64,000 nt of DNA from Alphaproteobacteria bacterium (lineage in GTDB: Bacteria; Pseudomonadota; Alphaproteobacteria; Rs-D84). Below, piece by piece: positions 20,744 to 28,632 of this stretch. The stretch is taken from contig JAFRSV010000002.1 in assembly GCA_017427405.1 (NCBI GenBank), positions 82,573-146,572 on the forward strand. Direction: 5' to 3'. The notes beneath the pieces are model-generated. The model did not search any database. It worked only from the letters and a program-made list of their open reading frames with translations, and was not told the origin of the DNA. Numbering within the stretch: the first letter of the stretch is position 1; every line of letters begins with the position of its first letter. The translations under genes and the position numbers were made by a program.

Positions 20744-22096
20744 TTATTGATTCATGCTTTCCTTCATAATATAATCATACACATTATCCATAGGTATAGA
20801 TAAGTTTTCTAAAATATCTGCTTCTCTACCTGTTTTGTCAATTATATCGTATTTTGTAATATTCTGTGTTTTTTCACTTTCTTCTGATAAATAAAATTTT
20901 GCTTTATCTGTTTCTAATTTTTGTTTATCAGCTTCCACTCTCAACGTTTGTATAAAATCTGGACTATGAGAAGTAATCAATACAGATACCCCGTTTTTAA
21001 CAAGCTCTATTATTACTTCTGCTAATTTTACTTGCCAGGCGGTATGCAAATGATTTTCTGGTTCGTCCAATACAATTAAATTATTGCCACTGAACAGTTC
21101 TAATCTTGCCATTCTTTGAAGAATACCAAATTCTTTTATACCAGAAGCTGCGTTATTGAACGATAATTTCGCAGAGGTGTTATATTTATCAATTGTGAAC
21201 TCTCTCTCACGTGTGTTGTAAACAAGTTCTCCTCCCATAATCTCTGTGAATAAGGCGTTAATTTCCTTGTTTAATAAACTTGATGTATTGCCTAATTCTG
21301 GAGTTATTCTAAGTTTATCAATTAGATCATTCCAGTAGTGCGGTGCAGAACGCAAAGTATTTCTATATTGAAGAATTAAAGGTGATTCTATAAACGTGAC
21401 ATCAGAAAAAGCTATAGCTTGCTTAATAATATCTTCGTCTACATGTTCTATATCAAATTCAGATAATCCCGAAGAAATGGTGTAATTTAGTACATTGTTA
21501 ATAGAAACTTTTGCGGGTTCATTTGTATAAATATTAGTAACTTGTCCAGAAAAAACGTCTCTATACATTTTTAATAACCCCGAACTAAAAGATTCATAAA
21601 AAGTAGGATGTTTTTGTAAACAGTAAATAATCCAATCTATATGTTTTACAGCAAGGTCTCTGTTGTTTTCTGTTAAATTATTAACTAAAATGTTCTTATA
21701 ATTATCCGCTAACCTTATGGCTTCAACAAAATTATCTTCCTTTAAACAATTTAAAAATTCATCTGGTATATCATCTGTTGCCATAATGATTTTGTATAAT
21801 AATTCTCCTAATTGTGTTCTTTTGTGTGATTCGCCGGAAAATAAACCTATGCTATCAAATGTTGCAGCTCCACTTTTTCTTATTATGGCCGAAATTTCAA
21901 TGAAACTTTGTCTAATATTACGAATTTTTTCTTGATATGCCATTAAATTGTGTTCTTTCAGTGCTTTAATAGCGGCATATAACGTCTTACCAACAGTAGT
22001 TTTTCCGCTTTCATTTGGACCAGCAATGACAGCCAGCCCATTTAAACTAACAGTGGCTGAACGTATAGCACCAACATTTTTTAAAGTTATTTGCAT
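20744..22096 (-). CDS. AAA ATPase, OLD/RecF-like (no TOPRIM)
   Basis: 450 residues, an SMC/ABC-type ATPase with an inserted helical middle. The Walker A GPNESGKTT is at 26-34. The signature-like NNAASGIKEFG, the Walker B region NLIVLDEPENHLHTAW and the H-loop ITSHSPDF follow in the last third. These are the marks of AAA_15/AAA_21 proteins, common in defence systems such as PARIS, Septu, Gabija and OLD. There is no TOPRIM domain; the enzymatic effector is probably the next gene. The first strand (MQITLKNVGAIRSATVSLNG) fixes the start. Confidence 0.85.
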   Translation of the reverse strand: MQITLKNVGAIRSATVSLNGLAVIAGPNESGKTTVGKTLYAAIKALKEHNLMAYQEKIRNIRQSFIEISAIIRKSGAATFDSIGLFSGESHKRTQLGELLYKIIMATDDIPDEFLNCLKEDNFVEAIRLADNYKNILVNNLTENNRDLAVKHIDWIIYCLQKHPTFYESFSSGLLKMYRDVFSGQVTNIYTNEPAKVSINNVLNYTISSGLSEFDIEHVDEDIIKQAIAFSDVTFIESPLILQYRNTLRSAPHYWNDLIDKLRITPELGNTSSLLNKEINALFTEIMGGELVYNTREREFTIDKYNTSAKLSFNNAASGIKEFGILQRMARLELFSGNNLIVLDEPENHLHTAWQVKLAEVIIELVKNGVSVLITSHSPDFIQTLRVEADKQKLETDKAKFYLSEESEKTQNITKYDIIDKTGREADILENLSIPMDNVYDYIMKESMNQ

Positions 22097-22200
22097 GTGT
22101 AAATACCTTATTTTTATAAGAAATATACTATATAAATAGTGTTTCTCAAGTTTATTCTATCGTTTTTTAATAAAAAAAACCACCAAAAAACGATGGTCTT

Positions 22201-22239
22201 AGTTGCTAGCAAATTTTCTTTGCTTTTATGCTAGCAACT
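22201..22239. promoter_or_regulatory. Perfect inverted repeat upstream of the ATPase operon
   Basis: AGTTGCTAGCA (22201-22211) and its exact reverse complement (22229-22239), 17 bp apart, lie in the divergent region about 105 bp before the ATPase start. It could be a regulator site or the hairpin of a small RNA. Confidence 0.5.
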
Positions 22240-22318
22240 TTATCACAAAAAAATGAAAAAATCAACAAAAAACACATTATGTACAAATGTTAAAATTGTT
22301 GACAAATTTTTATCTGCT

Positions 22319-22360
22319 AAAACGAATCGTTTTGAAAAGCAAAATACTTGGTATTATATA
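22319..22360 (+). promoter_or_regulatory. Promoter with overlapping operator for the small cysteine protein
   Basis: TTGAAA (22332-22337) and TATATA (22355-22360) are 17 bp apart. A 15 bp palindrome (AAAACGA-A-TCGTTTT, 22319-22333) touches the -35 box, where a repressor could bind. The ATG follows at 22393. Confidence 0.65.
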
Positions 22361-22392
22361 TAGTGTGTTATATGCAAACAAAAGAGGTAACA

Positions 22393-22614
22393 ATGCCGGA
22401 TATAACGATGTGTGATAATAAAAAATGTGTTCTTAGGAATATATGTTATAGATACCGTGCGGTACCGGATTGCTATCAATCATATTCTGTGTTTGAACCC
22501 AAATTCACCAAAGGTAAATATGTTTGTGATTCTTTTTGGAATTGTGAAAAAACAGGATACAAACTGCGTGATACAAAAGTAGTGGATAATCAAAAACCAG
22601 TATTTGATGAATAA
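22393..22614 (+). CDS. Small cysteine-rich protein in the island
   Basis: 73 residues starting at ATG 22393 with AAAGAGG upstream. It has a C-x4-C-x4-C arrangement (MCDNKKCVLRNIC), then PDCYQSY and two more cysteines, so it may bind a metal. Charged tail, no signal peptide. Small proteins of this appearance are frequent in mobile elements; no function is known. It is expressed from its own promoter between the ATPase operon and the integrase, pointing away from the first and towards the second. Confidence 0.65.
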   Translation: MPDITMCDNKKCVLRNICYRYRAVPDCYQSYSVFEPKFTKGKYVCDSFWNCEKTGYKLRDTKVVDNQKPVFDE

Positions 22615-22669
22615 AAAATAATTTTTTTATTGTGCCGACCAGTACGTGCCGGCACATATGATAAAAATA

Positions 22670-24100
22670 TCATTTTCCAACTATTGCCAGCGCAATTTTA
22701 TCGGCTGTTTCTCGTCTTGTTTTATCCGAAATGTGTGAATATATTGCTGTTGTTGCTATGTCTGCGTGGCCGATTGCTTTTGATACTGCCTGTATCGGCA
22801 TTCCCAGGGTGTCGGTTCCTATGCTGATGAATGAATGTCTGAAGTCGTGTTTACGCATCTTTGGCAGTCCGGCACGTTCTAACGCCCATTCGTGTGCTTT
22901 ACGCAGGTCCAGTAATGCATTTGGTCCGCCTCGTGTGGCAGGGAATACATAGTCGCTGTCTGCTGGTGCCTCTTGCAGGGCAATTCGTAATTCGTCTATT
23001 GCCGGTTGACCCAGTGGGTGTTTTTCTTCGTTGTTCTTGCTTTCGTTCAAATATATAAATCCGTTGTCCAGGTCCACACAGTCTTTTTTCAATCGTGTGA
23101 TTTCGGTTGTTCTGCATCCGGTAAGCATCAGCACTTTCAATGCACGAAACATTCTTGGATTGTATTGTGAATGCATAAATCCATCATCGATTGCATCAAG
23201 CAGTCTTTTGTATTCGTCCAGTGTCAGTGGTTTCACAACCAGTTTTTTATTTTTGCCCTTTGGTATCTTGTTGCATGGGTTGCTGTTCAACGGCAGGTAT
23301 TTATATGTTTCGCACCAGTTCCAGAAATTTGATATCAGTGCGATGTAATGGTTCGCTGTTGAAAATGATGTTCTGTCTGCTGTCTTCTGATAAAAATCTA
23401 TCAGCTTTGGCAGATCCAGGTCTGCTATGAATAATTCGCCCAGTTCTGCTTTTATGTTTTTGATAATGAAAACGTCAGACCGTTGGCTGCTGGTTTTTTT
23501 ATAAACTTTGCAGTGTTTCTCAAAGTACATATCCAACAGGTCGGTTATCTTTGCTTGTTTTGCACGTTCTTCTTCCTTTCGTTTTTGTTCGGCTATGATA
23601 TCAGCAAATGGGTCTTTGCCGTCTGATATTTGTTGGCGAAATTTTATTGCTCGTGTGCGGATTTCTTCTAACTTAAAGTCGCAATATTTTCCAATCAATA
23701 GGTTGCGTTGTATTTTAGAGTGTCTTACTTTATATGCTAAATAAAAAGATATATGTCCGGTCTTTTGATAAAAACGCAGTTGTAAACCTGGTATACAAGT
23801 ATCGCTGATACATAGGTTTATATCTGACTTTAATGATTTAATCCACGCATCAGCAAACATTCTTTTATAGCATTTCCAGTGGGTAATTTGATTTCTGCTT
23901 TTTTTATATTTCTTGTTACCTGCGGGTTTATTTTTAAGTTCTTTGACCCAGTCATTTATATCGGACATTTGATAACGAACCAAATGTCCTATTTTTATAT
24001 ATCTTGGACCAGTTCCGTTTTTTCTATGTTGGACCAATGCAGTGTATTTTATACCTAAATATTCAGATAATTGTTTTGTGTTTATAAGTCTTTCGTCCAT
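22670..24100 (-). CDS. Tyrosine recombinase with N-terminal excisionase-like HTH
   Basis: 476 residues. Residues ~1-58 form a MerR/AlpA-type winged helix (LINTKQLSEYLGIKYTALVQ, GPRYIKIGHLVRY), the fold of excisionases. After a basic linker come an arm-binding DUF4102-like domain (LQLRFYQKTGHISFYLAY, LLIGKY), a SAM-like core domain and the catalytic domain. Catalytic residues are visible: Arg in TGCRTTEITRL, HDFRHSF, and IGHADIATTAIYSHI with the Tyr. It sits 293 bp from the right attachment site and is the integrase of this island. Confidence 0.92.
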   Translation of the reverse strand: MDERLINTKQLSEYLGIKYTALVQHRKNGTGPRYIKIGHLVRYQMSDINDWVKELKNKPAGNKKYKKSRNQITHWKCYKRMFADAWIKSLKSDINLCISDTCIPGLQLRFYQKTGHISFYLAYKVRHSKIQRNLLIGKYCDFKLEEIRTRAIKFRQQISDGKDPFADIIAEQKRKEEERAKQAKITDLLDMYFEKHCKVYKKTSSQRSDVFIIKNIKAELGELFIADLDLPKLIDFYQKTADRTSFSTANHYIALISNFWNWCETYKYLPLNSNPCNKIPKGKNKKLVVKPLTLDEYKRLLDAIDDGFMHSQYNPRMFRALKVLMLTGCRTTEITRLKKDCVDLDNGFIYLNESKNNEEKHPLGQPAIDELRIALQEAPADSDYVFPATRGGPNALLDLRKAHEWALERAGLPKMRKHDFRHSFISIGTDTLGMPIQAVSKAIGHADIATTAIYSHISDKTRRETADKIALAIVGK

Positions 24101-24392
24101 TTTGTGATCCTTTTGGTTTGGTTACAAAAAAATCATAAAAGGCGAATTACAAAAAGTCATTCCCATTTCGTCTCAAAATATCTCACATTTTCTCATTTTT
24201 TCTCGCTTTATCTCAAAGTGTTAAGTTTTATTAACTTTTGTGTGGTTTAGTAAATCTTGGATTTAGTTATAAACACATACGGTTTAAGTTGGAATTTTGT
24301 TCTACACTATTTCTACACATAAGAATTTTTATAGATAGAAAATCACCGGAAAGCCGCAGAAAAGCGTGTTATGTGGTTTTATATGCAAAGCC

Positions 24393-24526
24393 ATCATAAT
24401 CCTTTGGTCAGGGGTCCGACAAAATAGCAGTTGAGAACAAGCAAAAGCGCCGTTCGAAACGTTGCGATTTGGAAATGGGCCCACGAATAAAATGAGTGGG
24501 AATATACAATCCCTTCGCCGCTACCA
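24393..24526 (+). repeat. Right attachment site and displaced tRNA-Met 3' end with an 89 bp T-loop insert
   Basis: 24393-24419 equals the tRNA from anticodon loop to T-loop. The tRNA then breaks off and resumes exactly (ATCCCTTCGCCGCTACCA) at 24509-24526. Between them are 89 bp (24420-24508) with a CCCAC/GTGGG hairpin. A terminator follows at 24542. Normally the displaced 3' end at an attR is intact, so this split is notable. A related unit lies at 24709-24823. Confidence 0.75.
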
Positions 24527-24541
24527 CGAATTTTCGTTAGT

Positions 24542-24567
24542 AAAAATCCCGCGTTTGCGGGATTTTT
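24542..24567 (+). terminator. Terminator after the displaced tRNA 3' end
   Basis: AAAAATCCCGC/GCGGGATTTTT stem with a GTTT loop and T-run; probably the original terminator of tRNA-Met before integration. Confidence 0.8.
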
Positions 24568-24682
24568 AGTTAAGAAAATTCAGTGTCCCGCCGTAGCCCC
24601 GCGTTTTTTGTTGAATATTCATTGATAAAGAACGGCGAAGGCGGACATGTCTTTTTTTGGTGTGTCCCGGTTTTAATTTTTG

Positions 24683-24823
24683 GTATAGTCGCGATGGATG
24701 AGGACCCCAGGGTCCGACACGATAGTTGACGAGAACGAGTAAAACGAAGTTCGAGTCTTACGAGTGGAAAGGGTTCCCGCAAGCGAAGCGCGGTGGGAAT
24801 GTGCAATCCCTTCGTCGCTACCA
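24683..24823 (+). repeat. Second tRNA-3'-end-like unit with an 88 bp T-loop insert
   Basis: AGGGTCCGA (24709-24717) is followed by an 88 bp insert and then ATCCCTTCGTCGCTACCA (24806-24823). The insert aligns with that of 24420-24508 (shared GAGAAC-AG-AAAA, GTTCGA, TGGAAA-GGG, GTGGGAAT). There is no 5' half of a tRNA. A TATAGT at 24683-24688 could start an RNA of roughly 130 nt with a CCA-bearing 3' end. Interpretation is open: an older attachment scar or a small RNA. Confidence 0.5.
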
Positions 24824-24900
24824 CGAATTTTTTATACGATTTTCTTGACTTGTTGGGTTTTTGTGCTAGTGTTCAGTTTTAAGAGTCAAAAAGGTAATAA

Positions 24901-25494
24901 ATGGGTCATATAACAAGTAAAGATTATATCGTTATCACACCAACAAAGGTCGCTGTTGGTGGACAAGAAACAGCAAAATTTCTTGGACAAGAGATCGATT
25001 TGGTTAAGGAATTGCCGGGTATGTTTGAACATATTCAAGACAAGACGTATAAAGAATGGGGTATTCAACCGATTGAGATGCACATAGTTACTTCAAAAAC
25101 TAATGGAAATCAGATGATGCTTGGTGAACCGTCCCCAAAACATGGTACACATGCGTGGTCCAGGTTTGTTTTTGAACATGATATTTACTCACGTTGGTTG
25201 TATCAGATTTCGCACGATTCTATATCCAGGAATGCGAGGTGGATGGCATACTATTGCGTTGAAGAAATGTTGCATGCTCCTGTTTTGCGGGAGGAACTTG
25301 TTCATTCTGCGGCGAAAAAGATTCTAAAAAATCAAAAAGACCTGAAAGAATGCTTTTCTAATTTTAGCAATGATGCTTATTATGATCCTGAGTTTGTTCG
25401 GTTTATGGGATGGGAAAAGATTTCAAAAGACCAGAACGCGGAAGTGTTGAAAAAACTGTCAGCTATGGGCTGTTTAACTATAAAGAAAAGATAA
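24901..25494 (+). CDS. Hypothetical protein, 197 residues
   Basis: Soluble, mixed alpha/beta, with no signal peptide. Features are an N-terminal ITSKDYIVITPTKVAVGGQE and a middle part rich in Trp, His and Met (SRWLYQISHD, RWMAYYCVEEMLHAPVL) where conserved-looking His and Glu could be an active site, but no family is recognised. AAAGGTAATAA precedes the ATG. It stands alone between the tRNA scars and the zinc-ribbon gene. Confidence 0.6.
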   Translation: MGHITSKDYIVITPTKVAVGGQETAKFLGQEIDLVKELPGMFEHIQDKTYKEWGIQPIEMHIVTSKTNGNQMMLGEPSPKHGTHAWSRFVFEHDIYSRWLYQISHDSISRNARWMAYYCVEEMLHAPVLREELVHSAAKKILKNQKDLKECFSNFSNDAYYDPEFVRFMGWEKISKDQNAEVLKKLSAMGCLTIKKR

Positions 25495-25592
25495 AATCGG
25501 GCTTGTCCCGATTTTGTTTTTGGTATAGTCGCAAATTTTATTGATGTTTTTTGTTTTGTTTCGATTCATAATAAAAATAAAAGGGGGCGGGC

Positions 25593-25847
25593 ATGCAAAA
25601 AATATGTCAGAGTTGCGCGATGCCGATGAACGATGAATCGGTGTTTGGAACGAACAAAGATGGTTCGAAAAATTCGGACTATTGCGCTTATTGTTATAAA
25701 AATGGTGAATTTGTGGACGATGTTTCCATGGAAAAATATATCGAAATGATGGTGCCTTTTGCGGCCCAGGCAAATATGACCGGTGATGAAATGCGCGCGT
25801 ATTGTGAAAATGTTTTTCCGACACTGAAAAGATGGAAAAAGAATTAA
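25593..25847 (+). CDS. Putative zinc-ribbon protein
   Basis: 84 residues. It begins with QKICQSCAMPM and continues with SDYCAYCYKNGEF, a four-cysteine zinc ribbon (CxxC ... CxxC). The C-terminal half is helical with MTGDEMRAYCENVFPTLKRW. This is the layout of the 'putative zinc ribbon' family found in many bacteria, whose biochemical role is unknown. AAGGGGGCGGG precedes the ATG. Confidence 0.8.
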   Translation: MQKICQSCAMPMNDESVFGTNKDGSKNSDYCAYCYKNGEFVDDVSMEKYIEMMVPFAAQANMTGDEMRAYCENVFPTLKRWKKN

Positions 25848-25911
25848 AATATCATATTGCAATTGGAAATAATTTTTCGCTATGATTTATCACGGAAGGA
25901 AAGGAGGATTT

Positions 25912-26481
25912 ATGAAAATCTTGAAATTTTTGGTTTTCGCGGTGTTTTTCGTCTTTGGGGCGGCGCGTGCGGAAAATTTAATCGTGTATTTTTCTGATTC
26001 GGGGAACACTGAACGTGTGGCGAATACTATTTATGAATTGGTTGGTGGGGATGTGGCGCGTATCGTTTCGGTGATGCCGTATCCAAAATCTCAGACCGAT
26101 AAAACATATGTCGCAAAGCGCGAACAGGAAAGTGACGCACGGCCGGAATATGAAGATTTGGGCGTTGATGTTGCGGATTATGACCTGGTGTTCCTTGGGT
26201 ATCCGATATGGTGGGGCGGAATGCCGATGGTTGTTTATACTTTCTTGGAAAACAATAATTTTGATGGCAAGATTATTGTTCCGTTTGCGACATATGGAAC
26301 ATCGGGGCTTGGTAATTCGGTTGAAGAAATTAAACGCGTTGCTCCGGGCGCGACCGTGACCGAAGGGTTCGGAATGCCGGGTAAAGAAACAACAAAGGAC
26401 TACACTAAGGTATTAGCAGAATGGTTGAGTGATGTGGTTGTAACAGAATGGTTGAATAAAATTTCCGGTGATGCAGAGTAA
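25912..26481 (+). CDS. Exported flavodoxin
   Basis: 189 residues from ATG 25912, preceded by AAAGGAGG. A signal peptide (MKILKFLVFAVFFVFGAARA) is followed directly by a flavodoxin fold. The FMN phosphate loop is FSDSGNTERVA. YPIWWGGMP and ATYGTSGLG are the isoalloxazine loops of long, Flavodoxin_4-type proteins. A periplasmic flavodoxin is unusual and would have to receive FMN outside the cytoplasm or be exported folded, yet there is no twin-arginine motif. It overlaps the next gene by 11 bp. Confidence 0.85.
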   Translation: MKILKFLVFAVFFVFGAARAENLIVYFSDSGNTERVANTIYELVGGDVARIVSVMPYPKSQTDKTYVAKREQESDARPEYEDLGVDVADYDLVFLGYPIWWGGMPMVVYTFLENNNFDGKIIVPFATYGTSGLGNSVEEIKRVAPGATVTEGFGMPGKETTKDYTKVLAEWLSDVVVTEWLNKISGDAE

Positions 26482-27157
26482 AAATTCAATTCTTGATTCC
26501 CTGTATGCGGCGGCGGATGCCGTATACAGGGATTTTAGTTTAAAAATTATTCCAACGGTAAATGTAAAAAAAATCATTGGTGTGCGGACACCGGTATTGC
26601 GTGCAATGGCGCGCAATATGGCTAAATCCGGCGTATACAAAGATTTTATTCATAAATTTCCACATAAATATTTCGAAGAAAACCAATTGCATGCGTTTAT
26701 GATTTCGGGGTTTCGCGATTTTGATTCTGCGGTGCGTGCGGTGGACGAATTCTTGGTATGCGTTGATAACTGGGCAACTTGTGACCAAATGTCGCCAAAG
26801 GTTTTTGCAAAAAATGCTGATAAACTTTTGCCGTATATCAAAAAATGGTTGCGGGCAAAACACGTCTATACGGTGCGTTTCGCGGTGCTTTGCCTGATGC
26901 GTTATTATATGGATGCGAATTTTGATACAAAGTATGCCGATATGGTTTTGGGTATAAAATCAGATGAATACTATGTAAATATGATGCGGGCATGGTATTT
27001 CGCAACCGCCGCCGCAAAGCACTTTGATTTGGTTTATCCATATTTTGAACGACTTGATTCCTGGACGCGGGCGCGCGCAATTCAAAAGGCCATAGAATCC
27101 TATCGTGTTTTGCCGGAACATAAGGTAAAATTACGGGCGTTAAGAGGGAAATTATGA
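26471..27157 (+). CDS. DNA alkylation repair protein, AlkD-like
   Basis: 228 residues of HEAT-like helical repeats. The pattern GVRTPVLRAMARNMAKS, CVDNWATCDQMSPKVF and KWLRAKHVYTVRFAVLCLMRYYMD is that of AlkD/AlkC-type glycosylases. These remove 3- and 7-alkylated bases without base flipping; the Trp and Asp of VDNWATCD are at the catalytic position. It overlaps the flavodoxin gene and is joined to the nitroreductase gene by a 4 bp overlap. GTG 26468 is an alternative start. Confidence 0.85.
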   Translation: MQSKNSILDSLYAAADAVYRDFSLKIIPTVNVKKIIGVRTPVLRAMARNMAKSGVYKDFIHKFPHKYFEENQLHAFMISGFRDFDSAVRAVDEFLVCVDNWATCDQMSPKVFAKNADKLLPYIKKWLRAKHVYTVRFAVLCLMRYYMDANFDTKYADMVLGIKSDEYYVNMMRAWYFATAAAKHFDLVYPYFERLDSWTRARAIQKAIESYRVLPEHKVKLRALRGKL

Positions 27158-27741
27158 TGGATTTTATAAGTATGCTTAAAAATCGCCGGTCGGTTTATTC
27201 ATTGGATAAAACTTTGCCGGTTGCGGAAAACGCGGTTGCCGACCTGGTGCGCGCCGCGGTACAGTATGTGCCGGACGCATTCAATATGAAGAGTCAGCGT
27301 GTCGTTCTTGTTATGGGAGAAAAGCACGACAAATTTTGGAATGCGGTTTATGATGAAATGGTGAAATTTACCGGCGGGCGGTTTTCGCGCGATAAAATCG
27401 ATTCGTTTGCGGCGGCGTATGGAACGGTTCTTTATTTCTATGATACGGCGGCGGTCGAAGAAACCCGGCGGGCGTATCCGGGATATGCTGAAAATTTTCA
27501 TGATTGGGTTATGCAGTCGAATGCGATGCTGCAATTTGCGATTTGGGTCGGGTTTGCTGATATGAATATCGGTGCGAATTTGCAACACTATAACCCAGTT
27601 ATCGATAATATGGTGCGGGAAATGTTTGGTTTGCCGGACGGGTGGACATTGGTCGCCCAGATGCCGTTTGGTGGAATTGCCGGCGCACCGAGGCCGAGGT
27701 CAAATACGGATATGGCCGGGCGGGTTAGGGTGGTGGGGTAA
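27154..27741 (+). CDS. Nitroreductase family protein
   Basis: 195 residues, an FMN-dependent nitroreductase of the short Frm2/YdgI-like group. Typical marks are FISMLKNRRSVYSL at the start (FMN phosphate contact by RRS), QYVPDAFNMKSQRVVLV, NAMLQFAIWVGFADMNIGANLQHYNP, and a final QMPFGGIAG. It probably reduces quinones or nitro compounds with NAD(P)H; the natural substrate is unknown. Last gene of the three-gene operon flavodoxin-alkD-nitroreductase, which suggests a redox or alkylation stress response. Confidence 0.88.
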   Translation: MMDFISMLKNRRSVYSLDKTLPVAENAVADLVRAAVQYVPDAFNMKSQRVVLVMGEKHDKFWNAVYDEMVKFTGGRFSRDKIDSFAAAYGTVLYFYDTAAVEETRRAYPGYAENFHDWVMQSNAMLQFAIWVGFADMNIGANLQHYNPVIDNMVREMFGLPDGWTLVAQMPFGGIAGAPRPRSNTDMAGRVRVVG

Positions 27742-27798
27742 AAAAAGACCACTACCCCACCGCGTTCCGCGGTCCCCCCTTCGCCAGCGAAGGGGAAC
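27741..27798. repeat. Double-hairpin AAAAAGACCAC repeat, copy 1
   Basis: Right after the nitroreductase stop: AAAAAAGACCAC, then a CCGCG/CGCGG hairpin, then CCCCTTCGC/GCGAAGGGG followed by AAC and T5. The same scheme with other stem sequences is at 30473-30518. It probably ends transcription. Confidence 0.65.
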
Positions 27799-27806
27799 GT
27801 TTTTCC

Positions 27807-27834
27807 TTGATTTTTTTGTGGGCGGCCGTATAAT
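27807..27834 (+). promoter_or_regulatory. Promoter of tRNA-Thr
   Basis: TTGATT (27807-27812), 16 bp, and a perfect TATAAT (27829-27834), 21 bp before the tRNA. Confidence 0.75.
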
Positions 27835-27855
27835 CAACGAGTGTTTTTGCGAATT

Positions 27856-27929
27856 GCCCTAATAGTCTAGTGGTAAAACACGTCCTTGGTAAGGACGAGT
27901 CGCAAGTCCGATTCTTGCTTAGGGCACCA
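27856..27929 (+). tRNA. tRNA-Thr (GGT)
   Basis: A 74-nt cloverleaf with encoded CCA. The acceptor GCCCTAA/TTAGGGC is perfect. The anticodon loop is TTGGTAA (GGT) in a CGTCC/GGACG stem, and the T-stem is GCAAG/CTTGC. The T-loop is TCCGATT, again with C at position 55. The D-stem has one C-A mismatch. Confidence 0.93.
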
Positions 27930-28031
27930 TCCGTCTGCGCTTGCGCTGCGCCGAGACAAGCAAAAGCGTCATCTATTTTGCGTTTGTTCGTTTTTGTGAT
28001 ATAATATCGCTGTTGTAATGAGGAGTTTGCC

Positions 28032-28478
28032 ATGGAAAAATCTAAGGAGTTTTATCCTATATCTGACAGAGTTTGGAATATAATAAAATCTATGCCACGT
28101 TTAAAGCGCGACCCAAAAAGAGATTCTCTTGCGAGTATTCAGAATCCACTTTCACCAGATGGATATCCGCCAGTAAAGGCTTTGGTTGGGGTGTTTACAT
28201 GGACACATAATAGAATTTTTGCTAAAGAAATTTTAGAGTTGTTAAATACCGAAGAGGAACGTGCGGGTCTTTTGTCCGAAGCGGTTAGGTATTACAAGTT
28301 GCATCATGGTGATGAAGATGCATCTTTTTTCAACGAATGGATATGGCGTGATTTATTGGCGCTTGTAGATGGTGGTACAATATCTTTGGAGACGGCTTCT
28401 AAATTAAAAGACCAAGCTAATAGGGCTGATTCAAATGTACCGGTTTTTGTTATGTCAGGGCAATCAAGGCAAATGTAA
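28032..28478 (+). CDS. Hypothetical protein, 148 residues
   Basis: A soluble, mainly helical protein with no recognised domain (VWNIIKSMPRLKRDPKRDS, then a Trp-rich ITWTHNRIF-like region and FFNEWIWRDLLALVDGG). GAGGAGTTTGCC precedes the ATG. It lies between tRNA-Thr and the aspS leader. Its composition is more AT-rich than that of aspS. Confidence 0.6.
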   Translation: MEKSKEFYPISDRVWNIIKSMPRLKRDPKRDSLASIQNPLSPDGYPPVKALVGVFTWTHNRIFAKEILELLNTEEERAGLLSEAVRYYKLHHGDEDASFFNEWIWRDLLALVDGGTISLETASKLKDQANRADSNVPVFVMSGQSRQM

Positions 28479-28499
28479 CAAAAATCGTTGCAAACTGTA

Positions 28500-28632
28500 A
28501 AATTTGTTTATAAAATACGAAAGACTTTTGAACCTTAGACAATGATGTGACCAACAACCACGGAGTCGGATTCAAAAACAAAAAAGTGATAAATTCGGGT
28601 GGCACCGCGCATAGCCAAATATGCGCCCCGAA
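28500..28632 (+). promoter_or_regulatory. T-box leader of aspS
   Basis: The T-box core GGGTGGCACCGCG (28597-28609) fits the consensus GGGTGGNACCGCG exactly. It folds as an antiterminator: TTCGGG (28594-28599) pairs with CCCGAA (28627-28632). The 7-nt bulge TGGCACC (28600-28606) is free, and GCGCATA (28607-28613) pairs with TATGCGC (28620-28626). The variable base C would pair with G73, the discriminator of tRNA-Asp. A GAC triplet at 28549-28551 is a candidate specifier codon, but a classical Stem I is not clear. GGCACC of the bulge can also pair with GGTGCC at 28649-28654, a possible alternative fold. T-boxes sense uncharged tRNA. Confidence 0.8.

Larger units (their letters stand above)
20048..24419. 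mobile_element. Integrated island in tRNA-Met
   Basis: Bounded by a 27 bp perfect direct repeat: 20048-20074 inside the tRNA and 24393-24419. It contains a tyrosine recombinase next to the right end, a small cysteine-rich protein, and a two-gene ATPase/nuclease operon. At about 4.4 kb it has no replication or structural genes, so it is a minimal integrative cargo element or a satellite remnant. The base composition is lower in GC than in the neighbours. Confidence 0.85.

Noticed and set aside
24420-24508. Group I intron in tRNA-Met
   Set aside because: The insert is far too short, lies in the T-loop rather than the anticodon loop, and shows no P/Q/R/S core.
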